Origin: Stemphylium vesicarium
Lineage: Eukaryota > Ascomycota > Dothideomycetes > Pleosporales > Pleosporaceae
Length of the DNA: 64,000 nucleotides
Direction: 5' to 3'
Assembly (NCBI GenBank): GCA_004380135.1
Contig: QXCR01000174.1
Location: 1 to 64,000 of the forward strand
In this document: positions 47,298 to 58,910 of the stretch, in pieces
Layout: every line of letters begins with the position of its first letter
Position numbering within the stretch: position 1 is the stretch's first letter
The notes under the pieces: generated by a model
What the model was told of the DNA's origin: nothing
The model's database searches: none
The model's input: only the letters and a program-made list of their open reading frames with translations
Translations under genes and position numbers: made by a program

Positions 47298-48623
47298 ATG
47301 GGTATCTGCATGAGCACAAACAACGACGACGTCGAGCAGAAGAAGCGCAGCCAGGCCATCGACCGCAAGCTCGAGGAGGACTCGCGCCGGTTACGGCGAG
47401 AATGCAAGATCTTGCTGCTGGGTGAGTAGCCAAGCGCTGGCTGGCCTCGTGTGCTTGCCAAAGCCGTGCTAACCCGCCCTACAGGTTCCGGAGAAAGCGG
47501 GAAGTCGACCATAGTCAAGCAGATGAAGATAATACATCAGAATGGCTACACCATGGAGGAGCTCGCCATGTACCGCCTGACCATCTACAAGAACGTCATC
47601 GACTGCGCAAAAGCCCTCATTGGCGCCATGCGACAATTCGACATCACCTGCGAGAATCCAGGCAACGCCGACCTGTGCGACTACCTGTCCAACTACACCG
47701 TCGACCCCGACCCAGAGAAGCCGCTCGACGTGCGAGTAGGCCAGGCCATTACCTCCATGTGGCGCGACCCATGCATACCCAAGGTGCTTGAGCACTCGAG
47801 CGAGTTCTACCTGATGGATTCTGCCCCCTAGTAGGTTTGCGCATCGCCTTCTATCCGCCCCGACTGACCATTGCAGCTTCTTCGACGAGGTAGAGCGGAT
47901 ATCCGACCCCAACTACGTACCAATCGAATCCGACGTTCTACGAGCGCGTACCAAGACGACCGGTATCTACGAAACACGATTCACAATGGGCCAGCTTAGC
48001 ATACAGTACGTGCGCGCACGCTCAAACAAGTCTCTAGTCCGCACACTAACATGAAACAGCATGTTCGATGTAGGAGGCCAGCGGAGCGAACGTAAGAAAT
48101 GGATACATTGTTTCGAAAATGTCACATCCATCATCTTCTGCGTGGCCCTGAGCGAATACGACCAGGTCTTGTTAGAAGAGAGCTCACAAGTATGCATCCC
48201 GGCCTTGTCCTTAGTCCAGTACTGACTCGCACCCTAGAACCGCATGATGGAGAGCTTAGTCCTCTTCGACTCGGTAGTCAATAGCCGATGGTTTATGAGG
48301 ACGAGTATTATCTTGTTCCTAAATAAGGTCGATCTGTTCAAGGCGAAGCTTGCGCGATCACCCCTCGGCAACTACTTTCCAGATTACTCTGGCGGCAACG
48401 ATGTCAACCGTGCCGCCAAGTACCTGCTATGGAGATTCAATCAGGTCAACCGGGCACACCTGAACCTATACCCCCAGTAAGAACTACATGCCTACTCCCA
48501 TCCACCACCGCTAACACATTCAGTCTCACCCAAGCCACCGACACATCCAACATCCGACTTGTGTTTGCCGCCGTCAAGGAAACAATACTACAAAATGCGC
48601 TCAAGGATTCGGGCATACTATGA
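47298..48623 (+). CDS. gna-3: Heterotrimeric G-protein alpha subunit, group III (GNA-3/GpaB type)
   Basis: Six exons: 47298-47421, 47485-47830, 47877-48005, 48060-48189, 48238-48476 and 48524-48623, giving 355 aa. MGICMS provides Gly2 for myristoylation and Cys4 for palmitoylation. The GTPase motifs are all present: P-loop GSGESGKST (42-50), switch [12 protein letters not shown], switch [18 protein letters not shown] and TQATDT. The C-terminus ALKDSGIL lacks the pertussis-toxin Cys at position -4, which separates group III from GNA-1-like subunits. Group III G-alphas couple nutrient or carbon receptors to adenylate cyclase and cAMP/PKA, controlling conidiation and, in pathogens, virulence. 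Intron 1 splits the P-loop codon block. It is head-to-head with HOG1 across 2.7 kb. Confidence 0.96.
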
Positions 48624-51420
48624 TTCTCTACACCGCATAAAATATCCTTCCTCGTCCGCTCGACATACGGCCTATGAGTGCTCCGCCCTCCATTTCCGCA
48701 CTCCCGTTCCCCCCGTCTACATTTACATAATACACGAGCTCTTTACGATCATTACTCCCGATCGTGCTACTCACGATGCACACTTGCGGCCACGAATTGG
48801 GAAATTTGGGAGATATCATTGCCTCTAGCTATTGACACAAAGAGAGCGCAGCATTGGTGTTTTTGGCGTTGAAAGATTCCCTGGGGCCCTTTCTTGTCTT
48901 TTTTGTTTTCATTTGGGATGCGAAACTGCGCGGGGAGGAGGGAGGGGAAAAGGGTGGTCGCACATCACAACTATCTCCCTCACTCTGGGAGCTGAGGGGG
49001 GGGGGGCCTCTTTTTTCTTGTTCTTCAACTTTTCTGTTGCCGTTTTTTTCTTAACCCTTTTTGCCTAGTTCACATTTAACCTTCCCCCGTCTTCCCAAAC
49101 CTACCGATCTTGGTCTTTTTCTTTTCTTTCTTTTCACCACTGTTATTGGTTTCACACGGATTGAGAAGAAAAAGTTGATTGGGCATCCTCTCCCCATCGC
49201 AACCCCCATCTCGTTCTTTTTCTTTTCTTCTCTCTCTGCAACTCGGGGTTTCGCCCGTCTGTCCGTCAGTCCGTCAGATGAAAGGGGGGGCCTTTTGTAC
49301 GCTATACAGTCTCTCTTTCACGATATGTTTGCTGATCTACTTCTATTATCTTTGGTCAAGGTCGCACAGCTGTGTGCGTGGTGGGAATAATCACCAACCA
49401 TCAGCCCAGGCAACGATGTTCATTTATTCTTTTTGTCTAGTGTCTAGAGATGGAGAGAGAGAGAGGACGGCAATAGCGTCGCAGAATTATCAGTTATATA
49501 TGTAATGTACGGCCCCAAATACCAAATACATCGCTTTTTTGCAAACTTTTAGCATCGGCGGCTCCATGCGAAACATGTAGTACAATATAACAGAAGTATG
49601 ACGCTGTTGCAGGCAAGGTAGTAGCATCCCGTCTTCTTCTTCAGGTACACTATGCACATAAACGCACCGAGGTCGACTGTTTTCTACCTGTGCATACACG
49701 TGACTTGCACTGCCCCAACCTCGGAAGCTGTGTACCTACCCTACCCCTTGAATGCCTCCGAACTGAACCCAATGCACTGACCGACTCCACCCACCTCAGC
49801 CAAGACTTATCTCAAATCATCATTCACTCCACCAGCCGCCGCACAGCCAGGGGCGCGTACCCAAGAAAGCCCCCCAATAATAAAAGAAACCAAAGTGACG
49901 GAAGCATATGGATGAGGTACTCATTCTTGGCGGTCGGTTGCCATGTGTGTGTGTGTGTATGTATGTGCGCGGAGGAGCTCGGGGATTACAGGAGTCTCAG
50001 CGTTGTGTCTTGGAGTGGCTAATTGCTTGGTGCTGGGCGCTGAGTGTGCGCATCTTGTATGCTTTCAACGAGATGTCCGAATAAGTAATAAAGGAAAAGG
50101 AAAAGAAAAGAGCCAAAAGCCTAGATCGTGAGCACATCTAGAACGGGAGTTGTTCTATCGCCGCCTTGCATACCGCGTGTTTTTCTTTCTTCTTCTCGCG
50201 TCGATCTCACTTTCTCCGCGCCTTTTCTTGCGACATGAAGAGTATTTGCTGTATAGGTTATAGAAGCCTCGAAAGGGATGCATTTGTGTACATTCATTTG
50301 CGTGTACATGTTACGTCCTTTAGTAAGAACAAGGCATCGGGGGGTTGAAAGAGAAAAAGAAAGGGCACGCAAACTAGAAAGCGGGTAAAGAGAGTGGGGA
50401 ATGGGGGTTGAGGGTGAAGAAGGAATATGATATGCCAAGGTGGGGTTAGATTCACGGGGGCGGCGGAGATGGTGATGTGCACCGACTACGACGACGACAG
50501 AGTGCTTGGCGAGAGATTGGCGTTGGGGTGAATAGGCGGGCGGGTGTTTGTGTACTTGGCATTGTTAATAAGATGTATTTATCTCCTTCCCTGAGGATAA
50601 TCTGACAGGTAATGTGTACCTAGGTATGTATGTACTTGATGTGGTTTTCGTGATAACGTTCTAGGAAAGAAAAAGGGAAGATAAATATACGTGCATTAAA
50701 GACATGTTTCCTGATCTCTCTTATCACTTGTACTGCATTTTCGAAATAGAGTAGGTGGTTATCTGCCTATGCATAGCGGGTGACATGTGATTACTAGGTG
50801 TGCTGGATGCTGCTATGTCAGAGAGGTCATGAAAAGCACACTACAGTACGGTGGCTTTAATTGGCAACTTCGGTCGGATAGTGAGATTTGCAAGACGTTG
50901 CTGCTAACATAGTATGTGTGTAGGTTTGCGAAAAGCTCCTGTTGCGCTGTCGAACTAGTCGTAAAACCTTGCCCACTGAATCAAGGTATGCATCCGTAAG
51001 CCTTTCACGGTGTCCGGACGCACGAAAAGCTCGCAAGAGGATATGTTACAAAGCACGTAATTGTTACATGATCGCTAATCTAGAAGAGCAGCCCTACCAG
51101 GATGACCCCCATTTCACAGAGTGAGACGCAAGGCAAGACCATGGACGATATGTGATCAAAAAGATTGAGTCCAATTTCATTTCTGCTTGCCGCCTTGTTC
51201 CTAGGCTAGCGGGGTTTCTTCCCAAGTAAACCCAAGTAAACGCCTATCCATGATCCCGTTGATGGCCGTGAAGACTCTTTTTGTGGTATATATCTCGGCT
51301 TTTAGAAAAACAAACAAAGAACAAAGGTATCATAACATCGTAGAACGCCCACATGCAGTGCCTTGCATGCTATTCCAAGATTTCCATCGCCCGTGTAAAG
51401 AGGGGTGTTTCGTAAACAAC
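48624..51420. other. Intergenic, 2.8 kb, with low-complexity tracts
   Basis: No gene is supported. The first 600 bases, past the G-alpha stop, hold a 13-G run (about 48998-49010) and long pyrimidine tracts. A short TG/TATG microsatellite lies at about 49944-49967. The small frames here have no recognisable motifs. Confidence 0.45.
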
Positions 51421-51831
51421 CTAGTTGACGTTGGAAAGAAAGGCAGATCGCTCGAAGCTCATCCGCCTTTGCCTCTCAGCAGCTGTCAGCATGGAGCTGC
51501 TTGGCGGGGCGGCGTACTTTGCGTTGACAGCCAGAGGAGCGAAAATCTTGGGGCCAAGGACTGGTGAGTCGGCAGCCTTTGTGGCGGGAGAAGATGGCGC
51601 GCTGATGGTGCTAGCTTCTGATGGTGGGGCACCGACGCTTGTGAAGCTGGAGACAGATGATATGGACTGGTGGCGACCGCCGTTCGAGCGGTTGGACAGA
51701 AACCCGTGAGCAGGCACGACAGGCTCGGGAGCTGAGACAGCGGGGGCGGGCACTGCCTTCTTGACGGGAGTGTTGACAGCGAGGAAGTTCTTCGGGAAGG
51801 GAATGTGGTAGGTTGGGCTAGTGGAAGACAT
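51421..51831 (-). CDS. Small Ser/Ala/Pro-rich hypothetical protein (136 aa)
   Basis: Single exon on the minus strand with ATG at 51831-51829, preceded by a CT-rich leader and CAACAATG context. It starts MSSTSPTYHIPFPKNFLAVN, followed by a Pro/Ala/Val-rich linker and a Ser-rich middle (HQSISSVSSFTS). It ends with a more conserved-looking basic block: FAPLAVNAKYA, then AAERQRRMSFERSAFLSNV. RRMSFE resembles a PKA or 14-3-3 type phosphosite (R-R-x-S). No signal peptide or membrane segment is seen. The composition and leader are those of a real, probably disordered, expressed protein; the function is unknown. Confidence 0.6.
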   Translation of the reverse strand: MSSTSPTYHIPFPKNFLAVNTPVKKAVPAPAVSAPEPVVPAHGFLSNRSNGGRHQSISSVSSFTSVGAPPSEASTISAPSSPATKAADSPVLGPKIFAPLAVNAKYAAPPSSSMLTAAERQRRMSFERSAFLSNVN

Positions 51832-54800
51832 TGTTGTAGGGTGGCTTGTAGCTGGTAATGAGGCGGTAGGGTGTTGGCTCGAAGCGGTTGTTTTGGATGT
51901 GAGAGAGAGAGAGTTGTTGGTGTTCTGGGGAAAAATAGAAGGCGGTCGGCGCTTCTTATATGTGACTCAAAGGCTTGTCGTAATTGTGAAGGTACCAAGT
52001 CTGGTGCTGTGGGCGGGTATCTGGTAGCGTTGCCAAGGGACTTCCGCTGGGGCCTCGCGTGTACAAAGCAAGTCCTCTGACTGGCTGGACTGCGTTGGTG
52101 ATCTACCAAAAGCAAGTGAGACGCTTCTGAGGTATCCGCTTGCTAGCTTAGTGGGTAGTTCGACAGTGGATAGCTCCGCTTAGCACAAAAGATTTGGTTC
52201 CGAAATCGATTTGAAGCCTGGAGTTGCAGCGCGGGATGTCGCAGATGCTTCCGCACGCTTTGTCTTGGCCGTGGAGCTGTGGTTGACCCTGTCGATCGTA
52301 TTGGTCGGGCGCACTAACGATCGTCCGATGTAATGGCGCAGTTGACTGATAAGATTACACAAAACGTGCTTGTTTCAACTGCGTAAGCCTCTGGTTGCGT
52401 GGACGTGTATGAGCGACGCGTATTTTGAGGCTAGCTGTGGAGTCAAGAGTGCTTGGCGAGTGTCGTCCGCAAGAAAGAGTGCGTGTCTTGAGAGTTAGAT
52501 TTGGCCGTTGGCTGATACCTCTCTGTATGGGTTCCAGAATGGGTTTTGGGAGGCCGAGTCAGGTAAGGTGTACTTGGCGGTCTCAATGTTTTGGCCCTTG
52601 GCAGAAGGTTAAAGTGTTTAATGCAGAGTGAATTCGACGGTTTGCAATAAGGAAGAAACGAGTAGCGTCAAGCTGCGCGCTTCTGGTTTAAGAAGGGGGC
52701 AGCTGAGATGTTTCGGCAACTTCGGTTCAAGGGCAGTCGCCGGGCTGACAGATAGAACTAGAGCAAGGTAATCCGAGATCGATGCGACGCGAGTAGCGCC
52801 TGGAGCATACTCGGCCTCTAAGGGATGCACGAAATGTGGAAAACTGGGATGCAAACTCAGCTTGCAGTCCCGCTCTCTGCAAGCTGCGGGTCCTCAGTTG
52901 GTGCACACGCGCTAGAACCTGAGATGAGTGGAGCAAAGGTTAGCAAAACCCACCACGGTGATGTAGCTAGAATGCTCTGTGATTAGGGCTCGTGGGATGT
53001 TTCTGACCAAGCAATAGCTGCAGCTGTAAGAGAATGACGCGACTCTACACGTCCCAGGCCGGGCTCGTGCTATAGGTCTATATCTTTGTTCGTGTTGCGT
53101 ACACCATTGGGCTTGCATAAAATGGTTCACATCTAGGACGCCCGGTTTAGTCCCATGTGATGGCAATTTGCTTTTCAATGAACGCTCCTGGGGAATCTAG
53201 CCGGAGCAGAGGCGCGTGCCTCGCATTATGCGGGGGTAAGGATGGGCCGCAGGCGGATCCGCGCCATTGTGTATGTTCAGCGTGTCTAAGCCGAAGATAG
53301 CCTGGATGCCACGATGCTTGAAAAACGAGGGGGTTCGTCACTCGCGCCATGGCGTGATGGAGAAAAGATGGGTGGGTTGCGGCGGAGCTGGTGATGGAAA
53401 ATCTTCCGGAATTTGCCCAGTTGTCAGGTGACGCTATCTTATCTCCGTTGCTTCTACTAAGCGACGGCGCCTGCAGGCGAGTTGAACCTGCCTACTCAAC
53501 GCCTCAACGGCTCCAGACCCTCTGTAAAAGACAAATACGCGACTCAGGCGTAGATAACACAGTCACGCCTTCTACATCCGACCGTTCCTTGGACGGGCAT
53601 TCGTCTCTAATACCACCGGATCTATGCCGAACCATGCAGCGCTCATCTCTGTACACATCATTTCCTGTTGCTCGCAAAGATCTTCACTGTGCATACTGCC
53701 TTGCCATACGGTGTAGCAGGAACGACAGCGAGTGGAACAGACTCGTGCTTGAGAAGGGATGCTCGCCCTATCTCGACGTCTCCCTTCCAAAGCACGGCAC
53801 GGCAGGCGACCCTGTGTTGCACAGCGGAACGCTTGGTGTCAGCTACGATGTTGCGCATGTGCGTTAACATACCATCTTCACAGCTTGTTCGCACCATGAG
53901 CGATCAATCCATACTTCTTCCTGCATATACAGCTGTCAAATGCTGTCCAAGGTGTCATGTGCCAGCGGAGCCATTTGGACGTGTAAGAGTCCGTTCGATC
54001 GACACCAGAGAGGCCGAATGCCTTGATAGCTGACGTAGCCATCTCTTCAAAAGCGACGTCATAATTAGACCCTAATTACTAACCACAGAAGGAAGAACTA
54101 CTTGAATACGCAATTGGTACCCTTTTTTGTGGGGTGACTCCGGATTTGCCTACCTTGTGAGTACCATATGAATCCGTGCATATCTGCTCCTACAGCCCAC
54201 TTGCCAAAAACATCACACAGGGTCTTTTTCTGCTGCAATGTGGCCGGTTATAGCGGCGGCACCAGCGGGAGATGCACACTAAGAAATCGTGGAACAAGCG
54301 GTGTGAATAGATCCGACTTGGCCCCTGGTCTAGTTTGGGTGGGCCACCCCACACTGTGTATGGATCCGGTGAGGAACGCGTAGTATCAAAAAGCCATCAT
54401 TAGTGTACCGTTGAGAGCATCAAAGCATCCTGAAGTGTTTTTCCGTTCTAGATTTGTAGCAATGTTTTTGCATCTGGACTCTCAACAAATGAGCCTGTCT
54501 ACAAGCGCAGCCTTCAATTGCTCAACGGTACTTGATGTAGACGATTGAAGAGTATTAGTCTCGATATGAGCAAGCTAGACACGGGTGGAGCAATGGTGCA
54601 TGTGTCCTCCCGTCGCATAAATGTGCCAATTCTCCCTGCTATTAAAATGCCACGGCACAGTATTCTGGCGTCGTAGCGCCCGCGCCCGCGACCCTGGCCG
54701 TCAGTGCCTGTCCAATAACCCTACCAAGCGACATTGTAGTTACCCTGGGTCGCAATCATACTGGGTAGACTGGTCTGCTTTCTGGCAGCTATAACGTTCT

Positions 54801-55303
54801 GACGATTGACTCTCCATGAAGAGAGACCCATACAGCAAATTGTTACGGGGTCAAGGCTTCAGTGCCCCCACACAGTCACTATTGTTTCGTGGCAATTGAC
54901 TATCATTGCCTGCATAAAATGAGAAGAGTTGGCGTGCCAAATGATCAAGTGTTAGCAAGCTTTAGACAACAGGGTACTTGGATTGGAAAACTCTACTCGG
55001 AACGTTCGAAGTTACGCGTCAATTGCGCGCCGTCTCTCATATATGGACGGGTACAATTCAGACGGGAGCGATCTTCGCCGTCAGGTTGTGTAACTGCTTT
55101 GCGATCCTTAGACGAAAATAATGCCGCTAGACGAATGCAACGGGAGGTCTCGCTCGACCAGGGACGCTCTGATCCGAGCAGTGTTACAGATATTGTTGTT
55201 CTGGGAGTTGAAGCATTGTCTCGGCCATGTAGGTGCTTATGGCAGGACGAAGGGTAAAGCCCTGTGTTCGTGGATCACGTGATGGGACCCCTACGCCGAC
55301 CCA
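51832..55303. other. Intergenic, 3.5 kb
   Basis: No gene is supported. A GA/CT microsatellite at about 51898-51912 lies in the promoter of the minus-strand gene ending at 51421. The 158-codon frame at 53391-53867 has no family features. A segment near 53456-53530 resembles a decayed tRNA but does not fold. Confidence 0.45.
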
Positions 55304-55570
55304 CGATCGGGATTGAGCCATACGGCTACCACGGTCCACAGCACCCCCGCAGGCATGAGCACTTCTCCTCATGGCCGACATGGATTAAGCCCTAGGACTA
55401 CCATATCCTATGGCACCCCGGCAAGCATGGGTACACCAGGAAATGACCCACGATTCGGATTGAGCCCTGGTATTGATGTCTAGGCTCACGCCGCTGAAGA
55501 GCATAGTCGCTTGTCATGTCCTTGGGGGGGTGCTGTGGACCGTGGTAGCCGTATGGCTCAATCCCGATCG
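55304..55570. repeat. 45-bp perfect inverted repeat around a 177-bp repetitive spacer
   Basis: 55304-55348 is the exact reverse complement of 55526-55570. Both arms read in a protein-like frame outward to inward (SGLSHTATTVHSTP). On the plus strand the frame stays open through the spacer to a TAG at 55481-55483, with internal repeats such as PRSGLSH / PRFGLSP / RHGLSP and TPAGM / TPASM. This looks like two opposed copies of a fragment of a repeat-containing gene. No intact gene is present. Confidence 0.7.
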
Positions 55571-55807
55571 TCGTGATGAATATATGCAGAGGTAGTCACA
55601 GCGATCCATGTCGCGGTTGCTCAGGACTAGATGTGCGTTTATTAGCGCCTTGGCCATCCCGTGTCTCCCCATACGTCCAGTCGTCACCACTCTTTCTTCT
55701 TCCCACTTCCGCCACATCTTCCAGCGCATCGGCAAATATACTCGCCAAAGCCTCAGCCACGAATTGAGCATGCGAGTAGTAATGCACAGGCATTGCCGAT
55801 ATTGACT

Positions 55808-56084
55808 ATGAGCTCTTCCGGTGCTGCTTCTGCCGCTCAGACTGAGGTCGCAACCAAAACCACACGCCATATTGACGGTAAGAACTCGCGAATCATAGCA
55901 TCTAGATGCAAGAGACGCGTGTAGTTATTACCTTGCAGACGATGTTGGTTTGGTCGTCACTTCATTCAGCCGGACTGTCTCTTTCGCTCTTTCTTTTCTA
56001 TCATGCCAGCCTTCGCTTTACGGACCGTTTTTCTCCGAGCTGTCTTGTCAATCGAAAGCGGGCCCTTCGTTTCACAACAACTAA
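55808..56084 (+). CDS. Possible small two-exon gene (71 aa), weak
   Basis: ATG at 55808 opens a Ser/Ala-rich stretch (MSSSGAASAAQTEVATKTTR). A good donor, GTAAGA, follows at 55878 and a TTGCAG acceptor ends at 55938. Exon 2 (55939-56084) then stays in frame to TAA. A pyrimidine-rich leader precedes the ATG. No family is recognised, the second exon is unremarkable and the real structure may differ. Another ATG with a nearby donor, at about 56150-56184, may belong to the same locus. Confidence 0.22.
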
Positions 56085-56622
56085 TTAAAATCAAATTACT
56101 CCTTGTGTTTATACGGTCTCAGAGGGGCTTTCTCATTCACCTTACATCAATGTCCCACCGTCTCGCACCTGACGTCGACCCGGGTAAGTCGATACTTCTA
56201 CTCCCGGCCCATACCTGCGCTACGTGGCGATGATCTAGCACAAGGCGCTTCACATATACGACCTGTAGCATCGGTACATCCTTCTTCCATCGTCTCCGCG
56301 TTGTATATCGCCGTGGGAGATGGCCCACAGTCTTCAGCTTCTGTTCAACACTCAACACACCACCGACTGTCGGGTAGTACCGGGGACGCTTTCAGACTTA
56401 TCCTAACACTACAAGTTTGCTTCACTCAAGCAGAATGTCGGTCGTGTCTCTCACCGTGAACATTAGGGTCGTCAGGCCAACAGCGCGCGCAATCACAGCG
56501 ATCCCACTCCTCACCACGCGTGCCTTGTTTTGACAAACGGCGCTCACCTTCACTTTAAAGACACCGCTACCTGGCTGCTACGGGGAGTGCGTCTTCGGCT
56601 CAAGCCTAGGCTAGCAAGTTTT

Positions 56623-56630
56623 TATATAAA
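56623..56630 (+). promoter_or_regulatory. TATA box of the F-box gene
   Basis: TATATAAA 100 bp upstream of the ATG at 56730, followed by a pyrimidine-rich stretch. Sequence and distance are both typical. Confidence 0.5.
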
Positions 56631-56729
56631 GAGCGTTTGCCCGCTGTTCTCGCCGCTTTGCCACCCACTGAACCCACTCTTTCAACAGTGTATCTTGATA
56701 CTGCATTCACCACACCAAACACCATCGCC

Positions 56730-57911
56730 ATGGCTGTCAAGAGCGAAACCACCGCGAGCAAAGGCAGCGCCTGCATGAGCGGCGTGAGTGGTAAGCAGGC
56801 CCGCCCTCCAAAAAAAACTTTGCGAAAGCAGATCTTACCATCTCAGACCTGGCAGAAACGTTGGCTAGCCTCGAGCTCATCTCAAGAGCCAACGGCACCA
56901 ATGGCGACGCCTTGGGTGAGCTGCAATCGACTGCAGAGGCACTGGCACCAGCTGACTCACAAAGACCCATTCGACGGCCTACGCGACGCGCTATTCAGTT
57001 TCCTCAGCGTATACGAGCACACCAACGACGTGATCCTTGATCCCACCGTGGTAAGCAACACACCCACAATCCCAGAATGAAACGACTCACCACCCCACCA
57101 GATCCTCCCCTCGCTCCCCACAGAGCTCATAGCGGAGATCGGATCCTTCCTCCCCAGCAGCGACCTGCAGAACCTGCGTCTCGTCAGCAAGCGATTCCGG
57201 TTCGCAGTCAAGATAATCTTCGGTAAGGATCTAGTCGACCTCACGACTATCTTTCCTACCTTCTCCAGCGTTGCAGCGTTTCTTGCTTTACTTCTTGTCG
57301 ACGAGAATTTTCCGCGCCAGGTGCGCTCGCTCACGCTTGTGGGCGAGGCCCCACGCATGCACGAGTATGGATATGAGTGGGCGTGGGAGCAGATGCAGGA
57401 TGAGGAGGGTGTGGTGGTGTCTAACGCGAACGATTGGCTCGTGAAGGACTACATCAACTACAAGCACGCCGAGTGGTGCCATGTCAACGAAGCTTTCTGC
57501 TACGGCGGTGGTTATAGGACTATGTTGAGTAAGTTTCCACCCCCCCGACACTTACACCAGAAGACACAAAGCAAACTCACAACTCGAACAGCGCTCCTCC
57601 TCTCCCGCCTCCCCAATCTCACCAACATCACGACCCGCTCCCTCAAACCCGGCGAACACATCCCGGACATGCCCTTCCTCCCCGCCCTGCAGACTCTGTC
57701 CTTCTACCGCCCAGGTCTCCCCACCAGCCCCATCTTCTACGGCGACTGGCAGTACGACACCCTGCACAAGCGCGTCACGATGTTCAAAGACGAGTTTGGC
57801 GACGACGTCACCGAGGTTGGTGCCGGTCCACAGGCGAGCTTCATGGACGATGTTCGTGCGGCCCTTGAGGCGGTTAGGGCTACGGGCGTGGTGGTAGAGA
57901 TGTTTGTTTGA
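56730..57911 (+). CDS. F-box domain protein (325 aa)
   Basis: Five exons: 56730-56790, 56832-56915, 56965-57050, 57102-57528 and 57592-57911. The F-box is at about residues 78-115: LPSLPTELIAEIGSFLP then DLQNLRLVSKRFRF, the pattern that binds Skp1. The N-terminal 75 residues are helical (SDLAETLASLELISRA, DPFDGLRDALFSFLSVYEH). The C-terminal half has no visible repeats such as LRR or WD40, so the substrate side is unknown. Intron 1 is only 41 nt with no clear branch motif; it was chosen because it joins GVSDLTISDL in frame, so the first exon is the least certain part. It could act with the cullin-1 encoded 1 kb downstream, but that is the general SCF partner of all F-box proteins. Confidence 0.8.
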
Positions 57912-58910
57912 TGGATACGCGACTACTGGACTGGCTATCTTGCTTGAAAGTCTTGCTTGATTGATGGCGATGGATGGCTGGACTGTTCTGTCTGTTCTGG
58001 TTTGATAGATACCCCGATTGAGCCTCCTGGCTTGATACTTCCAGCTCCTCGCGTGAATTTGAGTTTGGGCGATCAGAAGGAAAGTCTTTTGGTACGATAT
58101 TGAAGGTTGAGGTTGAGATTTCAGGAAGGTGGATATGGACGGCGACTTTGTTGATGCTGGCTTGTCAGGCAACCAACCACTGCTCTTCTTCTCGCTGAGA
58201 ACGAGGTGCTAGAGCTAGGCTTTGACAACGACGAAGACGATGATGATGATGGATACTGAAGAGGGAGAAATGAGATACGATATGCTCGACCCTTAAATAC
58301 ACGTGAAGCGAAAACCTCTTAGTCAGCCGTATTTTCTTCTCATCGACACGTTAATCTTTGTGTGCTTTGCATTCTAAGAAGACAGGCAGATTGGGAGAGA
58401 GATGATGATGGATACTACGAGAGAAAGGATCACATACATATACAAGAAACAAACAACGTTCGAAATATGCTCTTTAATTCTTTTTCCAGCTTTTTGATTT
58501 GCATGCATACATTTTTTCTTCCCACATCTTTACGTCATTTTGTCCATCATCACCCATCAGTTATGGACGGTGGGCGGGCAGGTAGGCAAAAACAGAAAAA
58601 ACAAAGAGCAGTGATAACAGATCGAGTACGCCATTTGTATAGCAAGTCCCATCACCCTCATTGCCTATTGCCCCTTGATAAGAAAAAAAAAACGCCCAAA
58701 TGATACACACATCATGGCCTAACGAAAAAGAGGAAAAGAAAAACAAGCGATGATGTGGATGAATAAACACCCCCCCGCCCCCAGGCCGGCCGCAAGAACC
58801 CATGGAATATTTGGAAAGAAAAAAAGAACCCCCATTACTCGTTACTCAAGATGAATCTGACACACAGACGACCGACGACTAGCCTGCGAGAGACTGACCA
58901 AGTCCCCTGT
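57912..58910. other. Convergent intergenic region
   Basis: Between the F-box gene (plus) and cullin-1 (minus). AT-rich with GAT/ATG runs (about 58218-58254) and A tracts (about 58681-58691). No gene is supported. Confidence 0.45.

Noticed and set aside
46732..47313. 193-codon plus frame and overlapping minus frames before the G-alpha gene
   Set aside because: It starts with TTG, and the region is a GC-rich leader with open frames in several phases because stops are rare there.
53456..53530. tRNA-like segment on the minus strand (GGTTCAACTCG with flanking GCAGG/CCTGC)
   Set aside because: The T-loop would have nine bases instead of seven, and no matching acceptor or D-arm could be found; at most a decayed tRNA.
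53391..53867. 158-codon plus frame
   Set aside because: No family features, opposed by minus frames of similar length and no clear leader.
55596..55793. 65-codon minus frame with protein-like composition
   Set aside because: It overlaps the leader of a possible plus-strand gene, ends in a plain stop with no recognised domain and lies next to the inverted repeat relic.
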